Positions 6,102-11,930 of a stretch of 11,930 nt of DNA are shown here, one piece after another. The stretch lies in contig JAQGHP010000791.1 in NCBI GenBank assembly GCA_028288775.1, forward strand, positions 1 through 11,930, read 5' to 3'. Each line of letters starts with the position of its first letter. Within the stretch, counting starts at the first letter, position 1. The notes under the pieces were generated by a model. It was not told where the DNA came from and ran no database searches. It was given only the letters and a program-made list of their open reading frames with translations. Source of the stretch: Phycisphaerales bacterium. Lineage in GTDB: Bacteria > Planctomycetota > Phycisphaerae > Tepidisphaerales > Tepidisphaeraceae. The position numbers were made by a program, and so were the translations under genes.

Positions 6102-7316
6102 CTACGGCCGAACCACAGCCGATGGCGGCTGCGCCACGCCCCGGCGGGTTTTTCGCGGAAGCGATAAACTGACCTTCGGCCTGAACCCCGCTTCGACGCC
6201 CGCCGCCACGTCGGCCACGCGTACCAGCTTTTGCGCGCGGGCGGATTCGTAGAACGAAAGGACGATCTCCACCGGCTTCCTCGCCGCGGGGCCGTTCATC
6301 AGGGGCTGGGAATCTTCGCGGATCGCGCGGATCAAATCGAGCAATTGCGCCCGGTGGGCGTCGCCCCAGCCGGCCTTCTTATCCTTGAAGGCAGCCCGGC
6401 GGGCGGCTTCGTCCTTTACACTTGCCGTGCCGCCCTGGGCTACGGCAAGAGCGTCCTTCGCCGCGTCCTCGGCGGTGAAGGTTTGGCCGTTCTTCAGCAC
6501 CATCTGCTTCAGGCGGTCGCCCTCGATGATCGCGGAGCCCGCGGTCCCGTAGATGTCGATCCGGGCGGGAAGCCCGGGGAAGGCGGCGGTGCTGGCCGTC
6601 AACGTGCCGATCGCGCCGCAGTTGAACTTGAGGGCCGCGACCGCGATGTCCTCCGTCTCAATGTCATGGGCGGCGGTGGCAGTGTGGGCGAATACGCTCT
6701 CGACGCCGCCGGTGAGCCATTGGAGAACGTCCACGGTGTGGACGCCCTGGTTCATGAGCGACCCGCCGCCGTCCATGCCCCACGTTCCGCGCCAGCCGCC
6801 GGAGGAATCGTAGTATTCCTGCTTGCGCCACCATTTCACGGAAGCATCCGCGAGGATGATTCTGCCGAGCTTTCCGGAGTCAATGGCCTCTTTGACCATG
6901 ATGGTGGCGGGGTCGAAGCGGTGCTGGCTGATGACGGTAAGCTTGCGGCCGCTCTGGCGCTCCGCGGCGATCATCCGGTCGCACGCCGCGAGCGTGATCT
7001 CCATCGGCTTCTCGACCGCCACGTGCTTCCCCGCCTCCAGCGCCCGGACCGCATGCTCGGCGTGCATGCCCGAAGGCGTGCAGACGCAGACCACGTCGAT
7101 CTCCGGGTCGGCGATCAGCTCCGCGTCACTGGAATAGATCCGCGGAACCTCGATCTTCTGCGCAAGGTCCTTCGCCCGAGCCGGGTCAATGTCGGCGACG
7201 GCCAGAATCTGGGCCTCGTCGATCCGCATCAACGCCCCGGCCAGGGTCGGTCCAACCGACCCACAGCCGACCACTCCGAAACGCAGTTTCTTCCGACCTT
7301 CCATGTCAGTGTTCAT
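6102..7316 (-). CDS. Gfo/Idh/MocA-family NAD(P)-dependent oxidoreductase
   Basis: A 404-aa oxidoreductase. The Rossmann motif GVVGCGSVG has glycines at 17, 19 and 22; AVADIDPARA ends the second strand; CTPSGMHAEHAVRALEAGKHVAVEKP carries the catalytic lysine K103; KWWRKQEYYDSSGGWRGTW (161-179) and MDGGGSLMNQGVHTVD (181-196) hold the active-site D182 and H193 of the family. The layout resembles sugar or sugar-nucleotide dehydrogenases of this family, but the substrate cannot be assigned. The ATG at 7316 is chosen by its track to the Rossmann strand; a second in-frame ATG (M5) is also possible, and neither has a clear ribosome binding site. The C-terminal tail from about 394 is coded by a palindromic repeat and the TAG stop (6102-6104) lies between two copies, so the native end was probably replaced. 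It is a single-gene unit facing left. Confidence 0.92.
   Translation of the reverse strand: MNTDMEGRKKLRFGVVGCGSVGPTLAGALMRIDEAQILAVADIDPARAKDLAQKIEVPRIYSSDAELIADPEIDVVCVCTPSGMHAEHAVRALEAGKHVAVEKPMEITLAACDRMIAAERQSGRKLTVISQHRFDPATIMVKEAIDSGKLGRIILADASVKWWRKQEYYDSSGGWRGTWGMDGGGSLMNQGVHTVDVLQWLTGGVESVFAHTATAAHDIETEDIAVAALKFNCGAIGTLTASTAAFPGLPARIDIYGTAGSAIIEGDRLKQMVLKNGQTFTAEDAAKDALAVAQGGTASVKDEAARRAAFKDKKAGWGDAHRAQLLDLIRAIREDSQPLMNGPAARKPVEIVLSFYESARAQKLVRVADVAAGVEAGFRPKVSLSLPRKTRRGVAQPPSAVVRP
6112..6137. repeat. Third copy of the cacagccg-type palindrome, inside the end of the oxidoreductase gene
   Basis: This is a diverged copy of the 27-bp repeat in the same orientation as the copy at 6069-6095 (core acagccg...cggctg.gccac, central bases changed to at). 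It codes residues 394-402 (VAQPPSAVV) of the minus-strand oxidoreductase. Confidence 0.75.
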
Positions 7317-7747
7317 ATTAGGTGCTCAAAGGATGCAGAATCTCACAGAAAATTCAACCCGCCGAGGGCCCATGCACGCGGCCGGCGCGGGGCGAGCCGT
7401 CCTTCCAGAGTCGCGGCGTCAGTTCCGGGTTTTCCCAGTCCAAAGATCATCGTCAAAAGTGGGAAATTGCGGGGAAAAGTGGGGAATGGTTAGGATATTA
7501 AGTAAATCAGAATGCGCCGTTAACTGAGGGTGTTTAAGGTCTTATGACTTCTGGTCTGGCATTGGCTCGGGAAGGCATCTTTCCCATTAACTTCCAGCAA
7601 TATCTTGATGTATCCACCCATGCCGGCGTGCCCCTGCCGCCAATGGCAGCGCTTCAGGTATCTTGTTGCTAGGGGCGGGAGCCCGTCATATACCGGATAA
7701 ACCGATCGGCGGGGTTGGGGCCGAACAGGCGAAGGTAGAATCAAGCG
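7317..7747. other. Intergenic spacer, divergent; no gene supported
   Basis: This 431-bp gap separates the left-facing oxidoreductase from the right-facing DUF7660-like gene and should hold both upstream regions. I see no convincing -35/-10 pair. A short stretch of g/a-rich direct repeats (gtggga/gtgggga units) lies at about 7459-7490. Bases 7561-7660 could be read as a short peptide (GIFPINFQQYLDVSTHAGVP) with no start, which might be a remnant of a broken gene, but this is too weak to call. Confidence 0.4.
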
Positions 7748-8068
7748 ATGGCACTGGACGTTTTTCAATTGCTGGAACAAGTACGGGATCGGGAGTCGTT
7801 CCTTGCATTCGCCCGTGCTTTGGCGGCTGAGCGAGAACGAGCGGAACAATTGGAGCGGGCCGAACCTGATCGCTACCAGCTAGGCGGCGCACTGGATTGG
7901 CAGAATGGCAGCATCGCATCCTTTATCCAAGCCGGGCTGGAACATTTCAGCCCCGGCTCGAATCGATGTGGGGAAATTAACGGGGACGCAGTTCGTTTAT
8001 TCGGAAACGAACTGCGTCCCCGTTTCACTTCCAATATAGACTGGTACGGGCGGAACACTACGTCATGA
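7748..8068 (+). CDS. DUF7660-like protein, C-terminus replaced by a REP-like repeat
   Basis: Residues 1-74 (MALDVFQLLEQVRDRESFLAFARAL ... DWQNGSIASFIQAGLEHF) match my memory of the DUF7660 pattern: a VxDRESFxxFxxAL helix and, after a variable linker, a W-x-N-x-x-I-x-x-F block. Family members normally continue through a second helix to a WxxFAxxLxxxKIYE-like ending; here that part is absent. From residue 75 (base 7970) the frame runs into the REP-like hairpin, giving EINGDAVRLFGNELRPRFTS, and stops at 8068. The ATG at 7748 is preceded by a weak gaagg (7731-7735). This is most likely a decayed gene truncated by repeat insertion, though a 106-aa chimera could still be made. The function of the family is unknown to me. 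The open frame is seen; the family call is from memory. Confidence 0.6.
   Translation: MALDVFQLLEQVRDRESFLAFARALAAERERAEQLERAEPDRYQLGGALDWQNGSIASFIQAGLEHFSPGSNRCGEINGDAVRLFGNELRPRFTSNIDWYGRNTTS
7970..8032. repeat. REP-like hairpin, copy 1
   Basis: A perfect 19-bp stem (7980-7998 with 8005-8023, 6-nt loop attcgg) is preceded by ggggaaatta. The stem core ggggacgcagtt is shared with the copy at 8782-8845. The right outer flank has diverged from the expected taatttcccc. The sequence type resembles the ggggacag/attaacgggg palindromes linked to REP-associated tyrosine transposases (RAYTs); no RAYT gene is in this window. Confidence 0.8.
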
Positions 8069-8086
8069 CCAGCCGCATGACCGGGG
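8060..8086 (+). repeat. 27-bp direct repeat, copy 1
   Basis: Matches 8759-8785 at 26 of 27 positions (T versus C at position 7). The shared core is gaccagccgcatgaccgggg. It begins 27 nt after REP-like copy 1. Confidence 0.8.
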
Positions 8087-8154
8087 GCCGATTGTACATC
8101 GATGGCCGATTTCATGGCGGTAGACCAACGCCTCGTAGATCACTGGCACCGATC

Positions 8155-8361
8155 CTACCGCCGCCGCGGCCCGTCCCGATTTGGGATGCGACTGCATTCG
8201 GCGGAATAGTCGGGCTCTACCGGCAAGCACACAAGACGCCCGCCGTAGGGGGCCGGGCCTTTCACCAAAGTCGTAATCCGCATCACCCGGTCGGCGTAAT
8301 AACCGCCGCCGAAATCGCATAAATAAAACTGCCCATGCGTCGAATACCGGCAAGTGGCCAA
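8155..8361 (-). CDS. Possible small hypothetical protein (68 aa)
   Basis: On the minus strand the frame reads MATCRYSTHGQFYLCDFGGG then YYADRVMRITTLVKGPAPYGG and ends in a basic tail. The middle has a protein-like mix of aromatic and aliphatic residues and the third codon positions are mostly G/C. There is no clear ribosome binding site, the tail (PRRR) looks non-native, and I recognise no family. It may be a fragment of a longer gene broken within the 672-bp segment between direct repeats. It overlaps no stronger candidate. Confidence 0.25.
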   Translation of the reverse strand: MATCRYSTHGQFYLCDFGGGYYADRVMRITTLVKGPAPYGGRLVCLPVEPDYSAECSRIPNRDGPRRR

Positions 8362-8421
8362 CCCCGGCTACGCTCGCCCCCATGCGAGGGCGAGATGCCT
8401 TCGCGCACGAAAGGAATTGCC

Positions 8422-8739
8422 ATGCCATGCACGAAGGGGCGCAGACGCGTGACGGCCCTTGCAACGCTCACAGGCCTCATCGGCCTGGGGTCGATCGGTT
8501 GTGAATCGGAGCCGCGCCCGGCCGTGGTGCGGGAAACGGTGGTCTCGCAAGCGCCCCCGACCACCGCGCCGTCGGCGGCTGGTTCGACGACCATCGTTCG
8601 GCAATATGATGTGGTCGCGGAGCCGCCCCCGCCCGTGGTGGAAGTCGTCCCACCGCCGCCGCCGGTCGGCGTCTGGATCGGCGGGTACTGGAGGCCCGAG
8701 CCCCACTGGGTCTGGGTTCATGGCCGATGGAGGAGATGA
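8422..8739 (+). CDS. Small lipoprotein with two WXXGXW repeats
   Basis: A 105-aa secreted protein. The N-terminus has basic residues (KGRRR, 5-9), a hydrophobic core (VTALATLTGLIGLG) and a lipobox-like SIGC ending at C27, so lipid attachment at C27 is likely, although serine rather than leucine at -3 makes the box imperfect. A proline-rich linker (EPPPPVVEVVPPPPP) follows. The end carries WIGGYW (85-90) and WVHGRW (98-103), two copies of the WXXGXW motif found in small envelope proteins of unknown function. The start is set by aagga (8411-8415) 6 nt before the ATG; an upstream in-frame ATG (8335) would put 29 non-signal residues ahead of the signal peptide. It lies alone between two direct repeats. 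The linker could cross part of the envelope. Confidence 0.8.
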   Translation: MPCTKGRRRVTALATLTGLIGLGSIGCESEPRPAVVRETVVSQAPPTTAPSAAGSTTIVRQYDVVAEPPPPVVEVVPPPPPVGVWIGGYWRPEPHWVWVHGRWRR

Positions 8740-8758
8740 CCGGGGAGGATCGAACGCC

Positions 8759-8785
8759 ACGTCACGACCAGCCGCATGACCGGGG
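8759..8785 (+). repeat. 27-bp direct repeat, copy 2
   Basis: Second copy of the 8060-8086 sequence (one mismatch). Its last four bases (gggg) are also the first four of REP-like copy 2. A shorter gatgaccgggga match also occurs just upstream at 8735-8746. Confidence 0.8.
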
Positions 8786-8845
8786 AAATTAACGGGGACG
8801 CAGTTAGTTTCCAGAGAAACGAACTGCGTCCCCGTTAATTTCCCC
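8782..8845. repeat. REP-like hairpin, copy 2
   Basis: A perfect 24-bp stem (8782-8805 with 8822-8845) and a 16-nt loop. The left arm begins ggggaaattaacggggacgc and the right arm is its exact complement. It is more complete than copy 1. It ends about 100 bp before the prepilin gene; a TATACT (8867-8872) lies downstream but has no matching -35 at proper spacing. Confidence 0.85.
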
Positions 8846-8945
8846 CGTCTTTACTTTCCGCGGATTTATACTTGCTCCACCTCGGGTAACCTCATACCAT
8901 CCCTGGTGCTTCGACCAGCATGAATTTGCACCAAGGGGCGTGACG

Positions 8946-9740
8946 ATGATTTCGACCTTCCCTGGGCATTCCGTACTGTGCCGCCGTGGAATTTCGCTCA
9001 TCGAGATGCTCGTGGTGATCTGCATCATTGCGGTGCTTGCCGCACTGCTGCTGCCTGTGCTGGGGCGCGTTCGTCAGGCTTCCCTGCGGGCTGTTTGCGC
9101 ATCCAACCTGCGGCAGATTTCTGAGTTGCTCAACCTCTATGGCAATCGGAATCGGGGCGAACTCCCGGCGTTCTACTCGAGCGCCGTCGGTGATCCGACG
9201 GCGCGGCCGGTCACGGCCGCCGGGTATGTGGCCGATGACCGCGGCGGCGTGAGGCTGCTCGTCAGCAAGCCGATCGGTCTGGCCGGATCCGATTACGCTC
9301 CCAACGCAAAGATCTTCTTGTGCCCAGCGGACACTCTCCTGGCCCCGAACCGACCCACCGATGATGACTTTGGATACGACCTGCGATGGGGCTCTATTCA
9401 GGAAGGGGGGTACAAGCGGGCGATGAGCTACGACTATCTATATGTGCCGGCGGATGGCAGTCCCCGTAATATCCCCGCACTGCCGCCCACCCCCGGGCCG
9501 ATGAGGGGTTACGAGCGCCACAACCTTGCCCAGCCCCACGCGGCTACCCTGGCCATTTTCACTGATTTCATACCCCTTACGAAGTCCGCACAGTTCCACG
9601 GTTCGGATCGCAACGTGCTTTACCTCGATGGCCACGTCGCTTGCATGATCGCCCGCGATCCCGGGTTTTTCGGGCCGCCAAGTATTGCGGCGCTTCGCGC
9701 CTTGTATGATGACCTCGACGCGGGCGGCTTGCGCAACTGA
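8946..9740 (+). CDS. Prepilin-like (type IV pilin N-terminal) protein with H-X9-DG motif
   Basis: A 264-aa pseudopilin-like protein. The leader ends RRG, followed by ISLIEMLVVICIIAVLAALLLPVLGRV, the type IV pilin/type II secretion signature: cleavage after G15, glutamate at mature position 5 (E20), and a hydrophobic helix at 16-37. The C-terminal part contains H218-x9-D228-G229 (HGSDRNVLYLDG), the H-X9-DG processing-associated motif abundant in Planctomycetes and relatives. The ATG at 8946 is preferred because aagggg (8933-8938) is 7 nt upstream; a GTG at 8940 in the same frame would be only 1 nt from it. It should be cut by a prepilin peptidase and sit in the inner membrane or an extracellular filament. 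No pilus or secretion genes adjoin it, as is common for this expanded family. The cargo or role is unknown. Confidence 0.92.
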   Translation: MISTFPGHSVLCRRGISLIEMLVVICIIAVLAALLLPVLGRVRQASLRAVCASNLRQISELLNLYGNRNRGELPAFYSSAVGDPTARPVTAAGYVADDRGGVRLLVSKPIGLAGSDYAPNAKIFLCPADTLLAPNRPTDDDFGYDLRWGSIQEGGYKRAMSYDYLYVPADGSPRNIPALPPTPGPMRGYERHNLAQPHAATLAIFTDFIPLTKSAQFHGSDRNVLYLDGHVACMIARDPGFFGPPSIAALRALYDDLDAGGLRN

Positions 9741-9961
9741 TACTGATATCGCCGGCCATCTGCCTCGCGATGTGGCCATAGTTGATGGCATCGACATCAA
9801 GCCGGCGCTGGATGCGCCGGCCCGGCGATAGGCGTGAACCCAGCCCCAAAGGCGGCACATCAAACGGGTCAAAACATTTTCGACTTCCGCCGGAACGGGC
9901 GGACGGCACCTTTGCAGCTTCCGAATATCACCTTTACGGCTTGCGCATTGCAGGAATTTCG
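9741..9961. other. Intergenic, no supported gene
   Basis: Apart from the 9801-9821 hairpin I see no feature. An open frame crossing it (9782-10048) runs through the promoter and has no ribosome binding site. Confidence 0.45.
9801..9821. repeat. Perfect 8-bp GC-rich hairpin after the prepilin gene
   Basis: gccggcgc (9801-9808) pairs with gcgccggc (9814-9821) around a 5-nt loop, 60 bp after the stop. It lacks a T-run, so it is not a standard intrinsic terminator but could stabilise the mRNA end. Confidence 0.5.
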
Positions 9962-9990
9962 TTGACTGACATTTGCGCGAACATTATATT
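9962..9990 (+). promoter_or_regulatory. Sigma70-type promoter for the beta-helix surface protein
   Basis: TTGACT (9962-9967), a 17-nt spacer and TATATT (9985-9990) form a near-consensus housekeeping promoter in a locally AT-rich stretch. Transcription would start near 9997, giving a leader of about 190 nt before the ATG at 10191. It is the best -35/-10 pair I found in the window. Confidence 0.65.
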
Positions 9991-10120
9991 AATTGACAAT
10001 CGTTTGGGGTTCGCCGGTGGTATCGTTCGGGCCGATCCACTTAGCTAAATCAAAAGAAGTTCCTCGCGCAAGTCCCCGTCTTCAAGGGAGTAAGTAAGTC
10101 AATCGGTCTGGAGGGCCGGT

Positions 10121-10142
10121 TCACGCGGCATCCGTCGCGTGA
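10121..10142 (+). other. Hairpin in the 5' leader
   Basis: tcacgcg (10121-10127) pairs with cgcgtga (10136-10142) around an 8-nt loop, about 50 nt before the start codon. It could affect leader folding. I recognise no known riboswitch in this leader. Confidence 0.4.
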
Positions 10143-10190
10143 TCACGGCTCGCTTGCGCTGATGTTCGCCATATTGGGAAGGTGGAGTTT

Positions 10191-11930
10191 ATGCATCGTG
10201 CAAAGTCTGTCCGCGCGTCAAAGATGATCGATAGCCGCCGATCCGCGGTAGGGCGGTCGGCACGCTCGCGCTGGGCTCCAAATGCCGCCGGCGAGCATCG
10301 GCTTCGAAAGGCCGTCGTCGAGACACTTGAGACGCGGCGGCTGCTTTCCGCTTTCGTCGTCACCGACAACAGCGACAACCCCGCCGACACCGCCTCGCTG
10401 CGCTTCGCCATCAACAACCTCGCCGCCGGCGCCGCCGCATCCACGAACACCATCACGATTGCTTCCACTCTGACCGGCGGGCAGACCATCACCCTCGGCT
10501 CGACCCTCTCGATCACCCAGGGCGTGACGATTCAGGAGCAAACCCCGCAGGCCGTCACCATCAGCGGTAACAACACGGCGGGCGTGTTCGTGGTCAATGG
10601 CGGCCTCGCCGCCAGCCTCTCGGGTCTGGTCATCGCCAACGGGTCCGCCGGGGCGGGCGGGGGCATCGCAAGCCTCGGCACGCTTACGGTCAGCAACTGC
10701 CTCTTCTCGGCAAATAAGGCGCTCGGCGCCCAGGGCGGAGCCATCTCGAGCAGCGGCACGCTCACGGTCAACGACTGCACCTTCTCGGGAAACTCGGCCG
10801 TCGGCTCCGCGGGCGGCGCCATCCAGAACACCGTCGGCACGCTCACCATCAGCGGCAGTACCTTCGCGGGAAACTCGGCGGACGCCGCCGGCGGCGCAAT
10901 CCGCAACTTCGCCGGCACGCTCATCGTCACCAACTCCACCTTCTCGGGAAACTTCGCGGGCCTTAACGGCGGCGGCATCGAGAACGCCTCGGGCCCGGCC
11001 ACCGTCAGCGACAGCACCTTCTCGGGAAACTCGGCAAACGCGGGCGGCGGAATCTATAACAGCAACACGCTCACGCTCAACAACACCCTCCTCGCGGGAA
11101 ATACCGCCGGCGCCGCCGGGAACGAAATTTATCAAAACTCCGGAACTATTTCCGACAGCCGCAACCTCCTGGGCGACAGCGCCGAAACCTCGGCCGCGGC
11201 TTTCACCAACTTCTCCCCCGACGTCTCCGACATCGTCGCCACCAGCAACGGGACGAAACCCACGGCGCTAAGCGCCATGCTCGTCACCACCCTGGGGAAT
11301 TACGGCGGGGCGACTCAGACCCTGCCGCTGCTGCCCGGAAGCCCCGCGATCAACACGGCCCTCTTCATCAACGGCATCACCACCGACCAGCGCGGCGTCT
11401 CCCGCCCGCAAGGTTCCGCACCGGACATCGGGGCCTTCGAGAGCCAGGGATTCACCCTCTCCATCAGCTCCGGCAACAACCAGAGCACGCTGATCAACAC
11501 AAGCTTTGCCGCGTCGCTCGTCGTGCTTGTCACGGCGAACAATCCGGTCGAACCGGTCGGCGGGGACGTTATCACTTTCACCGCCCCGGCGTCCGGGGCG
11601 AGCGCCTCGCTGTCGGCTTCGACCGCAACCATCCAAAACGACGGCACCGCCAGCATCACCGCGACCGCCAACGGCACAGCCGGGTCCTACAGCATCGCGG
11701 CGGCCGCTTCGGGGATCGCATCGCCCGTGTTCTTTTCGCTGACCAATCTCCGCATCACGACATCGACAGCCCTGGCGAGCTCGAAGAACCCCTCGATCTT
11801 CGGCGACAACGTCACATTCACCGCAACCGTAACCACCGGCGGAGCGCCGGTCACCGCAGGGTCCGTGACCTTCACCTATGGCCTGATCACGCTCGCCGCC
11901 AATGTGTCGCTCGACGTTAATGGGAATGCC
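10191..11930 (+). CDS. Large secreted beta-helix / choice-of-anchor Q / Ig-like surface protein, 3' end beyond window
   Basis: The frame is open for 580 codons to the window edge. The basic N-terminus is followed by VVETLETRRLLSAF (L46-A54), a LEPR-XLL-like motif used by exported planctomycete proteins in place of an obvious signal peptide. Residues about 55-160 resemble the entry of right-handed beta-helix proteins (DNPADTASLRFAINN). Residues 163-315 hold ~26-residue repeats with TFSGNSA and GGAI/GGGI, as in Chlamydia-type polymorphic membrane protein repeats. Residues about 372-418 (GGATQTLPLLPGSPAIN, TDQRGVSRP, DIGAFES) are a choice-of-anchor Q domain. Residues 419-521 look like a Big_1-type Ig domain and 523 onward like the next Ig domain (STALASSKNPSIFGDNVTFTATV). 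The ATG has ggaagg 8 nt upstream and a good promoter further up. It is probably an adhesin or cell-surface structural protein; anchor and full length are not visible. Confidence 0.9.
   Translation, partial: MHRAKSVRASKMIDSRRSAVGRSARSRWAPNAAGEHRLRKAVVETLETRRLLSAFVVTDNSDNPADTASLRFAINNLAAGAAASTNTITIASTLTGGQTITLGSTLSITQGVTIQEQTPQAVTISGNNTAGVFVVNGGLAASLSGLVIANGSAGAGGGIASLGTLTVSNCLFSANKALGAQGGAISSSGTLTVNDCTFSGNSAVGSAGGAIQNTVGTLTISGSTFAGNSADAAGGAIRNFAGTLIVTNSTFSGNFAGLNGGGIENASGPATVSDSTFSGNSANAGGGIYNSNTLTLNNTLLAGNTAGAAGNEIYQNSGTISDSRNLLGDSAETSAAAFTNFSPDVSDIVATSNGTKPTALSAMLVTTLGNYGGATQTLPLLPGSPAINTALFINGITTDQRGVSRPQGSAPDIGAFESQGFTLSISSGNNQSTLINTSFAASLVVLVTANNPVEPVGGDVITFTAPASGASASLSASTATIQNDGTASITATANGTAGSYSIAAAASGIASPVFFSLTNLRITTSTALASSKNPSIFGDNVTFTATVTTGGAPVTAGSVTFTYGLITLAANVSLDVNGNA
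10677..11141 (+). repeat. Tandem ~78-bp repeats coding beta-helix rungs
   Basis: Six imperfect units start at about 10677, 10755, 10836, 10914, 10992 and 11064, with lengths of 78, 81, 78, 78 and 72 bp for the first five. Most units open ggcacgctcac (T-L-T/V), then a c-ttctcgggaaac stretch (FSGN) and ggcggc (GG). The period keeps the frame, so unit gain or loss would change the protein without breaking it. Confidence 0.75.

Noticed and set aside
5793..6172. Plus- and minus-strand frames with MAQPPPAV peptides
   Set aside because: Translations of the cacagccg palindrome and its inverted copy; the same peptide start appears from both ends of the element.
6231..7493. 420-codon open frame on the + strand opposite the Gfo/Idh oxidoreductase
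   Set aside because: The minus-strand protein has all the family motifs; this frame is an arginine/glycine/alanine-rich shadow typical of GC-rich antisense DNA and runs past the gene start.
7561..7660. Possible transposase remnant (GIFPINFQQYLD peptide)
   Set aside because: Too short, without a start, and the resemblance to transposase C-termini is too vague to support.
8850..8872. Promoter for the prepilin gene (TTTACT ... TATACT)
   Set aside because: The spacing between the two boxes is only 11 nt and no other -35 fits the TATACT.
9782..10048. 88-codon + frame after the prepilin gene
   Set aside because: No ribosome binding site, crosses the hairpin and the promoter at 9962-9990, and no domain features.
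10218..11135. 305-codon minus-strand open frame opposite the surface protein
   Set aside because: It is repetitive (REVSREG-type units) only because it mirrors the coding repeats; the plus frame has recognised domains, a ribosome binding site and a promoter.

Overview
The window is GC-rich and looks chromosomal, from a planctomycete-like bacterium, possibly class Phycisphaerae. Three things support this. A prepilin-type protein carries an H-X9-DG motif. A large surface protein opens with a LEPR-XLL-like motif (LETRRLLSA) and continues with a beta-helix, choice-of-anchor Q and Ig-like layout. Palindromic intergenic repeats are dense and of several families. The assignment is inference from family knowledge; there is no rRNA gene or other phylogenetic marker in the window.

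Region 1 (1-4624, all +) is a cell-surface polysaccharide locus. It holds glucose-1-phosphate cytidylyltransferase (rfbF, 5' end cut by the window), CDP-glucose 4,6-dehydratase (rfbG), a short RmlC-like cupin epimerase, an extended SDR with an unusual active site, and, after 210 bp with three hairpins, a GT4 glycosyltransferase. The first four genes overlap or lie within 20 bp of each other. The inferred route is Glc-1-P to CDP-glucose to CDP-4-keto-6-deoxyglucose to an epimerised, probably reduced CDP-6-deoxyhexose, which the glycosyltransferase may transfer. No RfbH-type 3-dehydrase is seen here.

Region 2 (4625-6137) is nearly gene-free and full of foldback DNA. It has a 223-bp inverted repeat (4722-4944), a terminator-like hairpin facing the minus strand (5064-5102), a perfect 12-bp hairpin (5158-5186), and a 273-bp nested inverted-repeat element with perfect 27-bp ends (5823-6095) plus a diverged third copy of its end (6112-6137). 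Its one likely gene is a 90-aa minus-strand protein (5522-5794).

Region 3 (6102-7316, -) is a Gfo/Idh/MocA-family oxidoreductase whose last residues and stop lie in the repeat DNA.

Region 4 (7317-8850) is small accessory DNA. A DUF7660-like gene has its 3' end replaced by a REP-like hairpin. A 27-bp direct repeat flanks a 672-bp segment that encodes a small lipoprotein with two WXXGXW repeats. A second copy of the REP-like hairpin follows.

Region 5 (8946-11930, +) encodes the prepilin/H-X9-DG protein, then, behind a good sigma70-type promoter and a leader of about 190 nt, a large secreted protein open at the right edge. That last reading frame (10191-11930, 580 codons with no stop) is the longest in the window. 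It overlaps a repetitive antisense open frame that is not a gene.
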